A DNA stretch of 22,155 nt, taken from positions 1-22,155 of the forward strand of contig JBKPIY010000007.1 in the NCBI GenBank assembly GCA_046730475.1, given 5' to 3'. Both the position numbers and the translations under genes were made by a program. A model generated the notes under the pieces. That model ran no database searches. It saw nothing but the letters and a program-made list of their open reading frames with translations, and was not told where the DNA came from. The stretch is from JBKPIY01 sp046730475. GTDB taxonomy: Bacteria; Actinomycetota; Thermoleophilia; Solirubrobacterales; 70-9. Shown in pieces: positions 1-6,339 of the stretch. Within the stretch, counting starts at the first letter, position 1. Each line of letters opens with the position of its first letter.

Positions 1-252
1 GTGCTCGACGGGCGCCGCCCGGCCGGGTGGGCCGAGGAGGGGGCGGTGGAGACCGCCTTCGCCCGCGGCGCCCGGGGCGCCGCCGACGACGCGATCGTCG
101 CCCGCCTCGCCGCCGACCCCCATCCCGAGGCGGTCACGGTCGCGACCAGCGACCGGGAGCTGGCCGAGCGCGTCACCGCCCTCGGGGGGAGAGTGGTCGG
201 GGCGAGCGAGTTCCGCTCGCGGCTGGAGCGGCCGCCCCCGGGCTCGGAGTAG
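1..252 (+). CDS. NYN-domain (YacP-like) RNA-binding/nuclease protein, C-terminal part
   Basis: This is the 3' end of a gene entering from the left edge; 83 residues are visible. The segment carries the typical second half of a PIN-like NYN domain: an ADDAIVARLA acidic helix, then a VTVATSDRELAERV strand-helix with the conserved SD pair, then LGGRVVGASEFRSRL. In the family these acidic residues (D29/D30 and the D of TSD here) form the metal site of a predicted ribonuclease. The codon at position 1 is GTG, but the text before ADD looks like the VFDGRRP strand of the family, so the true start lies upstream of the window. The last 80 bases overlap the tail of the convergent gene on the other strand. 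Family call is good; the RNA substrate is unknown. Confidence 0.75.
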   Translation: MLDGRRPAGWAEEGAVETAFARGARGAADDAIVARLAADPHPEAVTVATSDRELAERVTALGGRVVGASEFRSRLERPPPGSE

Positions 253-814
253 CGCCAGGGGCCGCCCCGGCGAGGGCGGCGGCGGTCGCCTGGTGGCCGT
301 CCGCGATCGCCTGCTCGACCTCGGTCATCGTCTCGGCGGGTAGCCGTCGCCCGAGGACCTCGTCGGCCGCCTCGAGCAGGGCAACCCGGCTCGGGCTCCC
401 GATCGCACCGGCGAGGGCGCCGACCATCGCCAGGTGGGCGAACCTCGGGCTGAGGGCGGTGGCGTCGAGGCTGCGGACGTCCGCCTCGATCCCGAGCTCG
501 GTGCGGAGCTGGTCGGGGTGGCGGGGGTCGTTGACCAGGAGGAGCGAGTCGGGCCTCAGCCTGGCCCCGGCCGCGACCTCGACCCACAGGCCCGGATCGA
601 GGATCACTACCGCGGTCGGTCCCACCGTCGCCGGCGCGCCCGTGTGCCGGCGGGCGACTGCGAGCAGGCGGGAGGCGGCGGCGATCGCCGCGCCGCTGTC
701 GGCGTGCCAGCGGACGGAGATCACGCCGCAGCCGGCGGGACGCCCGTCCCGATCGCTCGGTCGCTTCTCCGGCTCACCGCCGGGCAGCCTCTCGCGCCTC
801 GGGCCCGCCCGCAT
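173..814 (-). CDS. Diverged, orphan 2-oxoacid:ferredoxin oxidoreductase gamma-subunit-like protein
   Basis: The core resembles the gamma domain of pyruvate/2-ketoacid:ferredoxin oxidoreductases: an opening VRWH strand, then VVILDPGLW, LRPDSLLLVND, VRSLDATALS and HLAMVGALAGAIG, matching the family's VIxDxTLL, GIIVIN, VDAT-IA and NTAMLGA blocks in order. Two things are odd. The usual GRGGQG loop after the first strand is replaced by ADSGAAI, and the stretch holding the family's ERRGAP motif is shortened to RRHTGAP. No alpha, beta or ferredoxin-like delta gene lies beside it. The ATG at 814 adds about 30 residues without family resemblance; a GTG at 722-724, just before ISVRWH, is the start homology would favour. 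The Pro/Ala-rich tail overlaps the convergent NYN gene. It may have lost catalysis or serve as an accessory subunit; the function is unproven. Confidence 0.6.
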   Translation of the reverse strand: MRAGPRRERLPGGEPEKRPSDRDGRPAGCGVISVRWHADSGAAIAAASRLLAVARRHTGAPATVGPTAVVILDPGLWVEVAAGARLRPDSLLLVNDPRHPDQLRTELGIEADVRSLDATALSPRFAHLAMVGALAGAIGSPSRVALLEAADEVLGRRLPAETMTEVEQAIADGHQATAAALAGAAPGATPSPGAAAPAASGTRSPRPLSPRGR

Positions 815-907
815 CCGTAAAAAGCACCCGGCGTTGATCGCGGAGAACTACCGAAAAGCCGAGACCGACGCCGCGACCGGGCGAGCGGGGGCCGATCGCA
901 ATCGGGG

Positions 908-2446
908 TCAGGAGGTGCCGAGCTCGACCCGGCCGCGGAGGTGCTGGAGCAGGGGGTCCACCGAGAGCCGGCCGCAGCCGGCGCGGCGGAGGATCTCGGC
1001 CGGCGACAGCCGCCGCCCGTAGCGGTGGACGTGCTCGCGGAGCCAGCCGCCGAGCTCTGCGAACTCGCCCGCGGCGATCGACTCCTCGAGCCCGGGGAGG
1101 TCGGCGCGGGCGGCCGCCCACAGCTGGCCGGCGATCACGTTGCCGAGGCTGTAGGTGGGGAAATAGCCGAAGGCGCCGGCGGGCCAGTGGACGTCCTGGA
1201 GGACGCCGCGGGCGTCGTCGGGCACATCGAGGCCGAGGTAATCGCGGTAGCGCTCGTTCCAGGCCTCGGGGAGCTTCGCCAGCTCGAGCCCGCCGGTGAA
1301 GATCTCGAGCTCGAGCTCGAACCGGACCAGGATATGGAGGTTGTAGGTGAGCTCGTCGGCCTCGACCCGGATCAGCGAGGGCTGGGAGCGGTTTGCCGCG
1401 CGGTGGACCTGATCGAGCCGCACCCCCCGGAAGCTGTCGGGGAACGCCCTTCGCAGGCGGGGGAGGACGTGCTTCAGATAGGGGCGGCTTCGCCCCACCC
1501 AGTTCTCCCACATCCGGCTCTGGGACTCGTGCAGCCCGAGCGAGCGGATGTTGCCGAGCGGGGTGCGCTCGAGCTCGGGATCGACGCCGGCCTCGTACAG
1601 GCCGTGGCCCGCCTCGTGGAGGACGCTCCACAGCGCCGTCCCCAGGTAGCGCTCGTCGTAGCGGGTCGTGATCCGGACGTCGGCGAGGGCGATCCCGGTC
1701 GCGAACGGGTGCTCGGTGGGGTCGAGGCGCCAGCCGTCGGCGGGGAGGGGGAGCTCGGCGAGAAGCTGGTTGGCGAGCTCGCGCTGGGCCGGGAGCGGGA
1801 ACCTCCCGCGCAGGCAGGAGTCGTCGGCGGGCTTTCGCCTCGCCGCCTCCTCCACCAGGGGAACGAGGCCGTCGCGGAGGGCGCCGAGGACCCGCTGCAT
1901 CTCGGCGGTGTCCATCTCGGGCTCGTACTCGTCGAGGAGGGGGTCGTACGGGTGCTCGAAGCCGTCGAATCCGCGGTAGCAGTCCGCGAATCGGCGGGCG
2001 AGCTCGACGTTTCGCTCGAGGTGGGGGAGGATGGCCTTGAAGTCCGAGCGGCGGCGGGCGTCGACCCAGGCGTGCTCGGCGATCGACGAGGCCCGGGCCA
2101 TCTCGGCGCGAAGCTCGGCGGGGACCAGCCGCGCCTTTTCCCAGTCGCGGGAGAGGACCCGGACCGTGGCCGCCTCGAAGGAGTCGTCGGGCTTGCCGGC
2201 CGCCTCCGGGCGCGCCGCCTCGAGCAGCTCGCCGATCTCCTCGTCGCAGAACATCTCGTGGCGGACCCGCGCCACCGTCGACAGCACCTCGGCCCGGGCC
2301 TCGGCTCCCCCCGACGGCATCATCGTCCGCTCGTCCCAGGCAAGAACGGCGGCCGCGCTCCCGAGGTCGCCGATCCGGCGAACCCGCTCCAGCAGGTGCT
2401 CGAGCGGGGACCCGTCGGCGCCTGCCTGCCCGCGTGCCGCCTCCAC
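908..2446 (-). CDS. Carboxypeptidase Taq, metallopeptidase family M32
   Basis: This 512-residue protein has the usual length of M32 carboxypeptidases, cytosolic zinc enzymes that remove C-terminal amino acids from peptides. The zinc motif HEAGH is at residues 277-281 and the third ligand lies in LHESQSRMWEN (Glu307). The family's DVRITTRYDE block (256-265) precedes it, and the GVLQDVHWPAGAFGYFPTY block lies near residues 410-430. The start is GTG. No Shine-Dalgarno sequence is visible, but TAGTCT ends 7 nt before the start, so the mRNA may begin at the GTG. The SRPBCC gene ends 10 bp upstream on the same strand, so the two may also be co-transcribed. Family assignment is firm. Confidence 0.93.
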   Translation of the reverse strand: MEAARGQAGADGSPLEHLLERVRRIGDLGSAAAVLAWDERTMMPSGGAEARAEVLSTVARVRHEMFCDEEIGELLEAARPEAAGKPDDSFEAATVRVLSRDWEKARLVPAELRAEMARASSIAEHAWVDARRRSDFKAILPHLERNVELARRFADCYRGFDGFEHPYDPLLDEYEPEMDTAEMQRVLGALRDGLVPLVEEAARRKPADDSCLRGRFPLPAQRELANQLLAELPLPADGWRLDPTEHPFATGIALADVRITTRYDERYLGTALWSVLHEAGHGLYEAGVDPELERTPLGNIRSLGLHESQSRMWENWVGRSRPYLKHVLPRLRRAFPDSFRGVRLDQVHRAANRSQPSLIRVEADELTYNLHILVRFELELEIFTGGLELAKLPEAWNERYRDYLGLDVPDDARGVLQDVHWPAGAFGYFPTYSLGNVIAGQLWAAARADLPGLEESIAAGEFAELGGWLREHVHRYGRRLSPAEILRRAGCGRLSVDPLLQHLRGRVELGTS

Positions 2447-2453
2447 CTGCGCG

Positions 2454-2459
2454 AGACTA
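2454..2459 (-). promoter_or_regulatory. Putative -10 box (TAGTCT) for leaderless M32 gene
   Basis: TAGTCT on the minus strand is followed by 7 nt and the GTG start. It fits the TANNNT-N6-8-start arrangement of leaderless actinobacterial genes. It overlaps the TAG stop of the preceding SRPBCC gene, so coincidence is possible. Confidence 0.35.
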
Positions 2460-2990
2460 GCCGCTAGGGGATGAAGGTCGCCGTCGATCCGGGTCGGGTG
2501 GTGGTCCCGCGGCCGCCACCCGAGCGAGGCCCTCGACCCAGCGCTGGTGGAGGCGCACCATCATCGGCCGCAGCGCGAACTTGATCGCCGCGACCCCGGG
2601 GCCGCGCTGGGTCTCCTCGGTGACCAGGAAGGTGCCGCTCCCGCGCGGCTCGAGGACCCAGCCGTGGTGGCCCCTGGTGAGCCCGCCGGCGCCTCGTGCC
2701 GACCAGGCCAGCCGGCGCCTGGGCTCGTACTCGACCACCTCGGAGGTGATCAGGACGCCGAAGGTGAGCCACCGCCAGAGGCTCCCCGGCTCGATCTCGG
2801 GCCAGGGGCCGGCCAGGTGGCGGACGAGGCGGGCGTTGGGGTAGAAGCGCGACCACAGATCGGGCCGCACCAGCCAGGCCCAGACCCGATCGGGACCCGC
2901 CTCCATCTCGAGCTCGTTGCGGACCAGGAACGAGGAGACCTCGGGGCGGTACTGGTCGGGAAAGCGGACGGCGGTGTCGGTCGCCCTCAC
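2457..2990 (-). CDS. SRPBCC (START-like) superfamily protein, polyketide cyclase/dehydrase-like
   Basis: 177 residues with the SRPBCC helix-grip pattern: a first strand FLVRNELEMEAGPDRVWAWLVRPDLWSRFYPN (ligand-cavity entrance, about residues 21-52), a central strand pair around LWRWLTFGVLITSEVVEYEPRRRLAWSA, and a long C-terminal helix from about 135. These proteins bind hydrophobic ligands or act as cyclases or aromatases; nothing here identifies the ligand. The start is GTG, 6 nt after a TAGGTT -10-like box, with no Shine-Dalgarno sequence. The stop is 10 bp before the M32 carboxypeptidase start, suggesting a two-gene unit. The C-terminus is rich in Pro and Arg and probably disordered. Confidence 0.8.
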   Translation of the reverse strand: MRATDTAVRFPDQYRPEVSSFLVRNELEMEAGPDRVWAWLVRPDLWSRFYPNARLVRHLAGPWPEIEPGSLWRWLTFGVLITSEVVEYEPRRRLAWSARGAGGLTRGHHGWVLEPRGSGTFLVTEETQRGPGVAAIKFALRPMMVRLHQRWVEGLARVAAAGPPPDPDRRRPSSPSG

Positions 2991-2996
2991 CGCACG

Positions 2997-3002
2997 AACC
3001 TA
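2997..3002 (-). promoter_or_regulatory. Putative -10 box (TAGGTT) for leaderless SRPBCC gene
   Basis: TAGGTT on the minus strand is followed by 6 nt and the GTG start at 2990. There is no Shine-Dalgarno sequence and no clear -35. Confidence 0.45.
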
Positions 3003-3023
3003 TCCGATCCGCGGGCGGCGGCC

Positions 3024-3056
3024 GGCCCCGGGGGAGTCGTGAGACCCCCCGGGGCC
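3024..3056 (-). terminator. Strong GC hairpin downstream of the small membrane-protein operon
   Basis: Perfect 11-bp inverted repeat: GGCCCCGGGGG at 3024-3034 and CCCCCGGGGCC at 3046-3056, with an 11-nt loop. It lies 12 bp past the stop of the minus-strand gene ending at 3069. No T-run follows, so it would be a U-less terminator of the kind proposed for high-GC actinobacteria. Confidence 0.6.
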
Positions 3057-3068
3057 CCGCGCCGTTGC

Positions 3069-3542
3069 TCAGCGACGAGTGCGGCTGACCTCCGGGTCTC
3101 GGCGGCTCAGCTCCGGCTCATCGCGGTCTTGCTCGCGCCGGTCGGTATCGGCGGCGCGCCCCTCCGGATCGTCCGTGGTCCGGTTGCGATCCCGGGTCGC
3201 GCTCCGCTCGTCTGCGGCCTCGCGCTCCTGATCGTCGTCGCCTTGGCGAAAGAGGCCGAGGCGCCTTCCGCCCTCCCCGCGATCTCGCTCGTCGGGGGCG
3301 ACCTCCTCGGCGCGCTGCTCGTGGCGGGCGGCGTGCTTCTCCGCGGCCTCGGCCCGCTCGCGCAGCTCGCTGGCCTTCCGCCGGGCGTCCTCGGCCATCA
3401 CCCGATGGCCCTTCGCCTCCGCCTCGGCCCTGGCGATCCGCCGGGCGCGCGCCTCCCGTCGCCGCGCGAGCGCAGCCCGGGCGACGAAGAACACGATCGC
3501 CGCCGCCACGACGACGATCACGACGATTGCGATGGTTGACAT
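3069..3542 (-). CDS. Small single-pass membrane protein with long charged coiled-coil tail
   Basis: 157 residues, of no family I recognise. Residues 1-20 (MSTIAIVVIVVVAAAIVFFV) form one N-terminal membrane helix. Residues 25-90 are an Arg/Glu/Ala-rich heptad-like helix (REARARRIARAEAEAKG, RKASELRERAEAAEKHAARHEQRAEE), and the rest is a very charged, low-complexity tail. The expected topology is an anchor with a cytoplasmic coiled coil, as in YtxH-like or DivIC-like small proteins, without clear homology to either. I chose the ATG at 3542 over an upstream in-frame ATG at 3614 because GGAGG sits just before it in the 23-bp gap after the preceding gene and because the helix starts there. It is the second gene of an operon with the 60-residue membrane protein upstream. 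Confidence 0.7.
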   Translation of the reverse strand: MSTIAIVVIVVVAAAIVFFVARAALARRREARARRIARAEAEAKGHRVMAEDARRKASELRERAEAAEKHAARHEQRAEEVAPDERDRGEGGRRLGLFRQGDDDQEREAADERSATRDRNRTTDDPEGRAADTDRREQDRDEPELSRRDPEVSRTRR

Positions 3543-3565
3543 GGTCGTTGTCCTCCTGTTCGCCC

Positions 3566-3748
3566 CTAGCTGTTCTTGAGATGGAGGTTGACGTCGAGCA
3601 GAACCAGCGGCCACAGCACCACCGCCAGCGCAGCGGAGATCACGTCCTCGACGTTGTTCACGTGCGAGAAGTAGTGGTGATCCTGCGCGACGAAGATCCC
3701 GATCACGACATAGATGATCGTGAGGATGCTGGGACCTCGGGTGAACAT
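3566..3748 (-). CDS. 60-residue two-helix membrane protein, function unknown
   Basis: A short but convincing gene. A good AGGAGG Shine-Dalgarno sequence lies 5 nt before the ATG at 3748, and the product has two hydrophobic segments (about residues 8-21, ILTIIYVVIGIFVA, and 36-52, VISAALAVVLWPLVLLD) separated by a polar loop with HHYFSHVNN. The ending resembles small membrane proteins in which WPLVLLGVNLH-type sequences follow the second helix; I cannot name a family. The downstream gene starts 23 bp after its stop, so they form an operon, probably ended by the hairpin at 3024-3056. Confidence 0.75.
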   Translation of the reverse strand: MFTRGPSILTIIYVVIGIFVAQDHHYFSHVNNVEDVISAALAVVLWPLVLLDVNLHLKNS

Positions 3749-3756
3749 CTCAACCT

Positions 3757-3843
3757 CCTGAACCCTGTCCTGGAGCTCATCGGGGCCCCGTCCTGGAGCC
3801 CATTTGACCCCTGAACCCTTCCTTGGAGTTCGGTGGCGCCCGT
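3757..3843. repeat. Degenerate direct repeats between divergent genes
   Basis: Two imperfect copies of a roughly 34-bp unit, 3757-3791 and 3810-3843, both beginning CCTGAACCCT and both ending near GCCCCGT/GCCCGT. A third copy of the inner TCCTGGAGC motif sits at 3791-3799. They lie in the region upstream of the small membrane-protein operon and of the Ddn-family gene, so they could be protein-binding sites or a local duplication. Confidence 0.4.
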
Positions 3844-3882
3844 TTGCTTACCCCGCCCGCCGATGGGCAAACTCGCAGCCTC

Positions 3883-3888
3883 TACAGT
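3883..3888 (+). promoter_or_regulatory. Putative -10 box (TACAGT) for leaderless Ddn-family gene
   Basis: TACAGT followed by 8 nt and ATG at 3897. There is no Shine-Dalgarno sequence in between and no recognisable -35. Confidence 0.45.
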
Positions 3889-3896
3889 GGGCGGCG

Positions 3897-4331
3897 ATGT
3901 ACAAGCGGCCCGGCTGGTTCACGGCCAACGTCTTCAACCGCATCGTCGGGTGGCTCAACCGCGTCGGGATCAACCTCGCCGGGGCCCAGACCCTCGCCGT
4001 TCGCGGCCGAACGAGCGGCGAGATCAGGACGACCCCGGTCAACCCGTTCGAGCTCGACGGCCGCACCTACCTGCTCGCCCCCCGCGGCACCACCCAGTGG
4101 GCGCGCAACCTGCGGGCGGCCGGCGAGGGGGAGCTGCGCTCGGGACGCCGCGTTCGCCGGTTCCGGGCGGAGGAGGTCGCCGACGCCGACAAGCTCCCCC
4201 TGCTGCGGCTCTACCTCGACCGGTGGGGGTGGGAGGCGAAGGACTTCCTCGGGGTCGACACCGACGCCTCCGATGAGCAGCTCCGGGAGATCGCCCCGAG
4301 CCACCCCGCCTTCAGGCTGAGCTTCGAGTAG
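3897..4331 (+). CDS. Deazaflavin (F420)-dependent nitroreductase-family oxidoreductase
   Basis: 144 residues, the size of the Ddn/PF04075 family of split-barrel F420H2-dependent reductases. Diagnostic blocks are an N-terminal amphipathic helix (FTANVFNRIVGWLNRVGINL), the strand-turn TLAVRGRTSGEIRTTPVNP at about residues 35-53, a LAPRG strand, and the WARNLRAAGEGELRSGRR block near 75-92, where family members bind the F420 phosphate and ring. The known family reduces nitroimidazoles and quinones using F420H2; the natural substrate here cannot be told. ATG 3897 was chosen because the homology starts there and a TACAGT box lies 8 nt upstream. A longer in-frame ORF from 3804 has no family resemblance. 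It is convergent with the catalase-like gene. Confidence 0.88.
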   Translation: MYKRPGWFTANVFNRIVGWLNRVGINLAGAQTLAVRGRTSGEIRTTPVNPFELDGRTYLLAPRGTTQWARNLRAAGEGELRSGRRVRRFRAEEVADADKLPLLRLYLDRWGWEAKDFLGVDTDASDEQLREIAPSHPAFRLSFE

Positions 4332-4349
4332 CTCGGCGCCGGTCGGCAC

Positions 4350-5282
4350 TCAGGTGGGGGCTCCCGCCGCCGCCCGCCGCTCGGCCGAGACCGAGTAGGC
4401 GTGGGTGCGGGCGTCGAGGACCTTGTCCTCGGAGAGCTCGATCCCGTCGCAGACGTTGGTCGGGTCGAAGACGATCGGCTCGCCCGGACTCTCCCCCTCG
4501 GCGATCGCGGTGACCTCGAGCCGGCCGAGGGGGACGCTCTCGCGCTCGGCGGGCCAGGGGAGGGTGGGGTTCTCGAGCGGGTCTCCCTCCTCGGCGAGGA
4601 TTGCCCGGAGCTCGAACGCCACCGGGCCCCGCCCGAGTCGCTCCCGGATCTCGGCCTGGAGGTAGTCGCGGTCGGCCGCCTCGATCTCCTCGTCGCTCAG
4701 CACCTCCTCGCCGGCCTCGGGGACCCAGCGGTAGCGGACCCACCGGCCCTCGCCGTCGGCGCCGATCAGCCGGAAGGCGTGGAGCGAGTTGTAGGCGGAG
4801 GTCGCGTAGCTGCGGGGGGGAACGAGGGCCGGGAGGATCAGCTGCAGCGACTCCGCGGTCTCGGGATGCCCGGCGAGGAAGGCGCCGATCCGCTCCATGT
4901 CCATCTCGCCCGTCCCGGGATCGGGCCGCCGGGCCCGGAGGAAGGCGAGGAAGTCATCGGCGTTGCTGACGAAGAAGACGGGGATCGAGATGAACACCAG
5001 GTCGGTCGCCCCGCCGCGGGGGAGGTGGAACTTGACCGCCAGGCCCTTGCCGTCGCGGCGGTCGGCGTCGTTGCCGTGGGGGTCGCCGCCGCCGTTGGAG
5101 AAGCGGACGGTCGTCTCGATCCTCTCCCCCTGGAGGTGAGGGGCGCGGGAGAGCCCCGCCGCCTCGGGGGTGGCGCGGAACGAGCCGGCGCAGAGGACCC
5201 CCTTGGCGTGGGCGGCGCGGAAGCCCGGGTGGACCCCCGAGAGCTCGCCCATCGCATCGACGATTTCCTCCCACAGGGTCAA
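4350..5282 (-). CDS. Catalase-like haem peroxidase (small catalase family, SrpA-like)
   Basis: 310 residues, close to the minimal-core catalase-related proteins rather than full catalases of about 480. The distal histidine lies in RAAHAKG (His25). The family's RFSNGGGDPHGNDADRRDGKGLAVKF region is at residues 60-85, with Asn71 near the expected distal position. The proximal haem tyrosine is in RTHAYSVS (Arg292, Tyr296; the R-x-x-x-Y motif). Family members use peroxides as oxidants for organic substrates and usually disproportionate H2O2 poorly. The start appears to be TTG at 5280-5282; the family homology begins only about 15 residues in, so a downstream ATG at codon 11 is possible. A TAGGCT box lies 9 nt before the TTG. 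The divergent neighbour is a DCC thiol oxidoreductase. Confidence 0.87.
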   Translation of the reverse strand: MTLWEEIVDAMGELSGVHPGFRAAHAKGVLCAGSFRATPEAAGLSRAPHLQGERIETTVRFSNGGGDPHGNDADRRDGKGLAVKFHLPRGGATDLVFISIPVFFVSNADDFLAFLRARRPDPGTGEMDMERIGAFLAGHPETAESLQLILPALVPPRSYATSAYNSLHAFRLIGADGEGRWVRYRWVPEAGEEVLSDEEIEAADRDYLQAEIRERLGRGPVAFELRAILAEEGDPLENPTLPWPAERESVPLGRLEVTAIAEGESPGEPIVFDPTNVCDGIELSEDKVLDARTHAYSVSAERRAAAGAPT

Positions 5283-5291
5283 GGTCCTTGC

Positions 5292-5297
5292 AGCCTA
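5292..5297 (-). promoter_or_regulatory. Putative -10 box (TAGGCT) for the catalase-like gene
   Basis: TAGGCT on the minus strand is 9 nt before the TTG start, which would leave a leader of only one or two bases. Confidence 0.35.
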
Positions 5298-5342
5298 GCT
5301 CGCGGCCGCCGCCGCCGCCCGACTCGGGCGCAACGGCGGGGG

Positions 5343-5348
5343 TACGCT
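5343..5348 (+). promoter_or_regulatory. Putative -10 box (TACGCT) for leaderless DCC-family gene
   Basis: TACGCT, 6 nt, then ATG at 5355. The same hexamer precedes the mmsA start in this window. Confidence 0.5.
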
Positions 5349-5354
5349 CGGCGA

Positions 5355-5759
5355 ATGGCGGGGACGGGCGCGACCCTCCTCTACGACCGCGACTGCGGGC
5401 TGTGCCGGTGGTCGCTCGGCAAGGTGCTCGCCTGGGATCGCCGCCGGGCGCTCCGCCCGGTGGCGCTCCAGGACCCCGAGGCCCGCGAGCTCCTTTCCGG
5501 GATGGGCGAGGAGGAGCGGATGGCCTCCTGGCACCTGGTCACCAACGACGGGGCGGTGCGCTCGGCGGGGGCCGCCTTCGCGCCGCTCCTTCGGCGCCTC
5601 CCCGGCGGGAGGCCGCTCGCGTGGGCGGCCGAGAGGCTGCCGGGGCCAACCGAGCGCGGCTACCGGTTCGTCGCCGATCACCGCTCGGCGTTCGGGAGCC
5701 TCGTCACCGCCGGCGCGCGCCGGCGCGCCGACCGCCGGATCGACTCCCGCCTGGGCTGA
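5355..5759 (+). CDS. DCC-family (DUF393) thiol-disulfide oxidoreductase-like protein
   Basis: 134 residues, normal for DUF393/DCC proteins, which carry a thioredoxin-like fold with a D-x-x-C-x-x-C signature near the N-terminus. Here LLYDRDCGLC places the motif at residues 8-17 (Asp11, Cys14, Cys17). LRPVALQDPEARELL and WHLVTNDGAVRSAGAAFAPLLRRLPGG are the other recognisable family blocks. The redox partner is unknown; placement beside a catalase-like gene and near DoxX suggests a thiol or oxidative-stress role, which is an inference from context. ATG 5355 is supported by the motif position and the TACGCT box 6 nt upstream; a much longer in-frame reading on this strand is a shadow of the catalase-like gene. 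Confidence 0.87.
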   Translation: MAGTGATLLYDRDCGLCRWSLGKVLAWDRRRALRPVALQDPEARELLSGMGEEERMASWHLVTNDGAVRSAGAAFAPLLRRLPGGRPLAWAAERLPGPTERGYRFVADHRSAFGSLVTAGARRRADRRIDSRLG

Positions 5760-5821
5760 GGATCGGCCGATGTCGGCGCCGAGGGGCGGGCGCCCTGGGC
5801 GGGGTGAAGCCCTCGCGGTGG

Positions 5822-6241
5822 CTACAGGCGGCCGAAGAGGGCGTTGGTGATCGACCCGGCCACGTCCTGGCTCTGGTTGTACAGCCAGAAGACGATCACG
5901 GCACCGCCGAGCATGCTTGCGTTCTTCATGAACATCGCCATTTGCACCGTTCGCATCTGGGGGTCGTCGAACTTCCAGAACGCGTGCATGTAGGGCGTGA
6001 TCCCGACCAGGAACCCGGCGACCAGGATCGCCCCGAGGTCGGCCCAGAGCCCGAGCGCGATCATCGCCCCGCCGGCGACGGCGGCGACCCCGCTGAGCGG
6101 GACGAGCAGCTCGGGCGCGGGCGCCCCGCTGGCGCGCGCGTACTCGACCCCCTCGGCGCGCCCGACCAGGTGGACCGTGACCCCCGAGGCGATGAAGACC
6201 AGGGCGAACAGCACTCGCCCGATCACCAGCACGACGTCCAT
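5822..6241 (-). CDS. DoxX-family integral membrane protein
   Basis: 139 residues with four hydrophobic segments: about 3-22 (VVLVIGRVLFALVFIASGVT), 48-66, 68-88 and 105-125. This is the DoxX/DoxD four-helix topology. The first helix has the family's R-x-L-x-A-x-x-F-x-x-S-G pattern, and a K/Y/M-rich loop (GITPYMHAFWKFDDPQMR) follows helix 3. DoxX proteins act with redox enzymes or rhodanese/thiol systems at the membrane; a specific role cannot be read here. The start ATG 6241 has an AAAGGAG ribosome site 7 nt upstream. The 98-bp upstream gap is AT-rich and carries a MarR-like palindrome, so it probably has its own promoter apart from the ABC operon before it. Confidence 0.85.
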   Translation of the reverse strand: MDVVLVIGRVLFALVFIASGVTVHLVGRAEGVEYARASGAPAPELLVPLSGVAAVAGGAMIALGLWADLGAILVAGFLVGITPYMHAFWKFDDPQMRTVQMAMFMKNASMLGGAVIVFWLYNQSQDVAGSITNALFGRL

Positions 6242-6307
6242 CTCTCCGCTCCTTTCCGCCGCCCGGTTGGCGAAGCGCCCGGGTGGCGGGTCAGCTACAT
6301 CGAAGAG

Positions 6308-6328
6308 AATATTGCAAACGCAACTATT
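6308..6328 (-). promoter_or_regulatory. Imperfect palindrome upstream of doxX, MarR-operator-like
   Basis: A 21-bp AT-rich near-palindrome in a GC-rich background. On the plus strand the arms are AATATTGC (6308-6315) and GCAACTATT (6320-6328), one extra base in the second arm, with spacer AAAC. TTGC/GCAA cores of this kind are common in MarR-family operators, and a related TTGCAA lies in the marR/ABC promoter region at 9049. Confidence 0.45.
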
Positions 6329-6339
6329 AGGCGAGCCCG

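Noticed and set aside
821..907. Possible small gene or RNA between the gamma-like gene and the M32 stop
   Set aside because: No ORF, ribosome site or convincing hairpin; only a short CCGAT/ATCGG repeat and a T-run on the minus strand that may belong to a promoter.
941..2467. Long plus-strand open frame opposite the M32 gene
   Set aside because: Mirror of the carboxypeptidase reading frame; no recognisable domain, while the minus strand has HEAGH and the other M32 motifs.
5760..5821. GGCGCC-based inverted repeat as terminator between the DCC and DoxX genes
   Set aside because: The stem is only a self-palindromic hexamer pair, common in this base composition; too weak to call.
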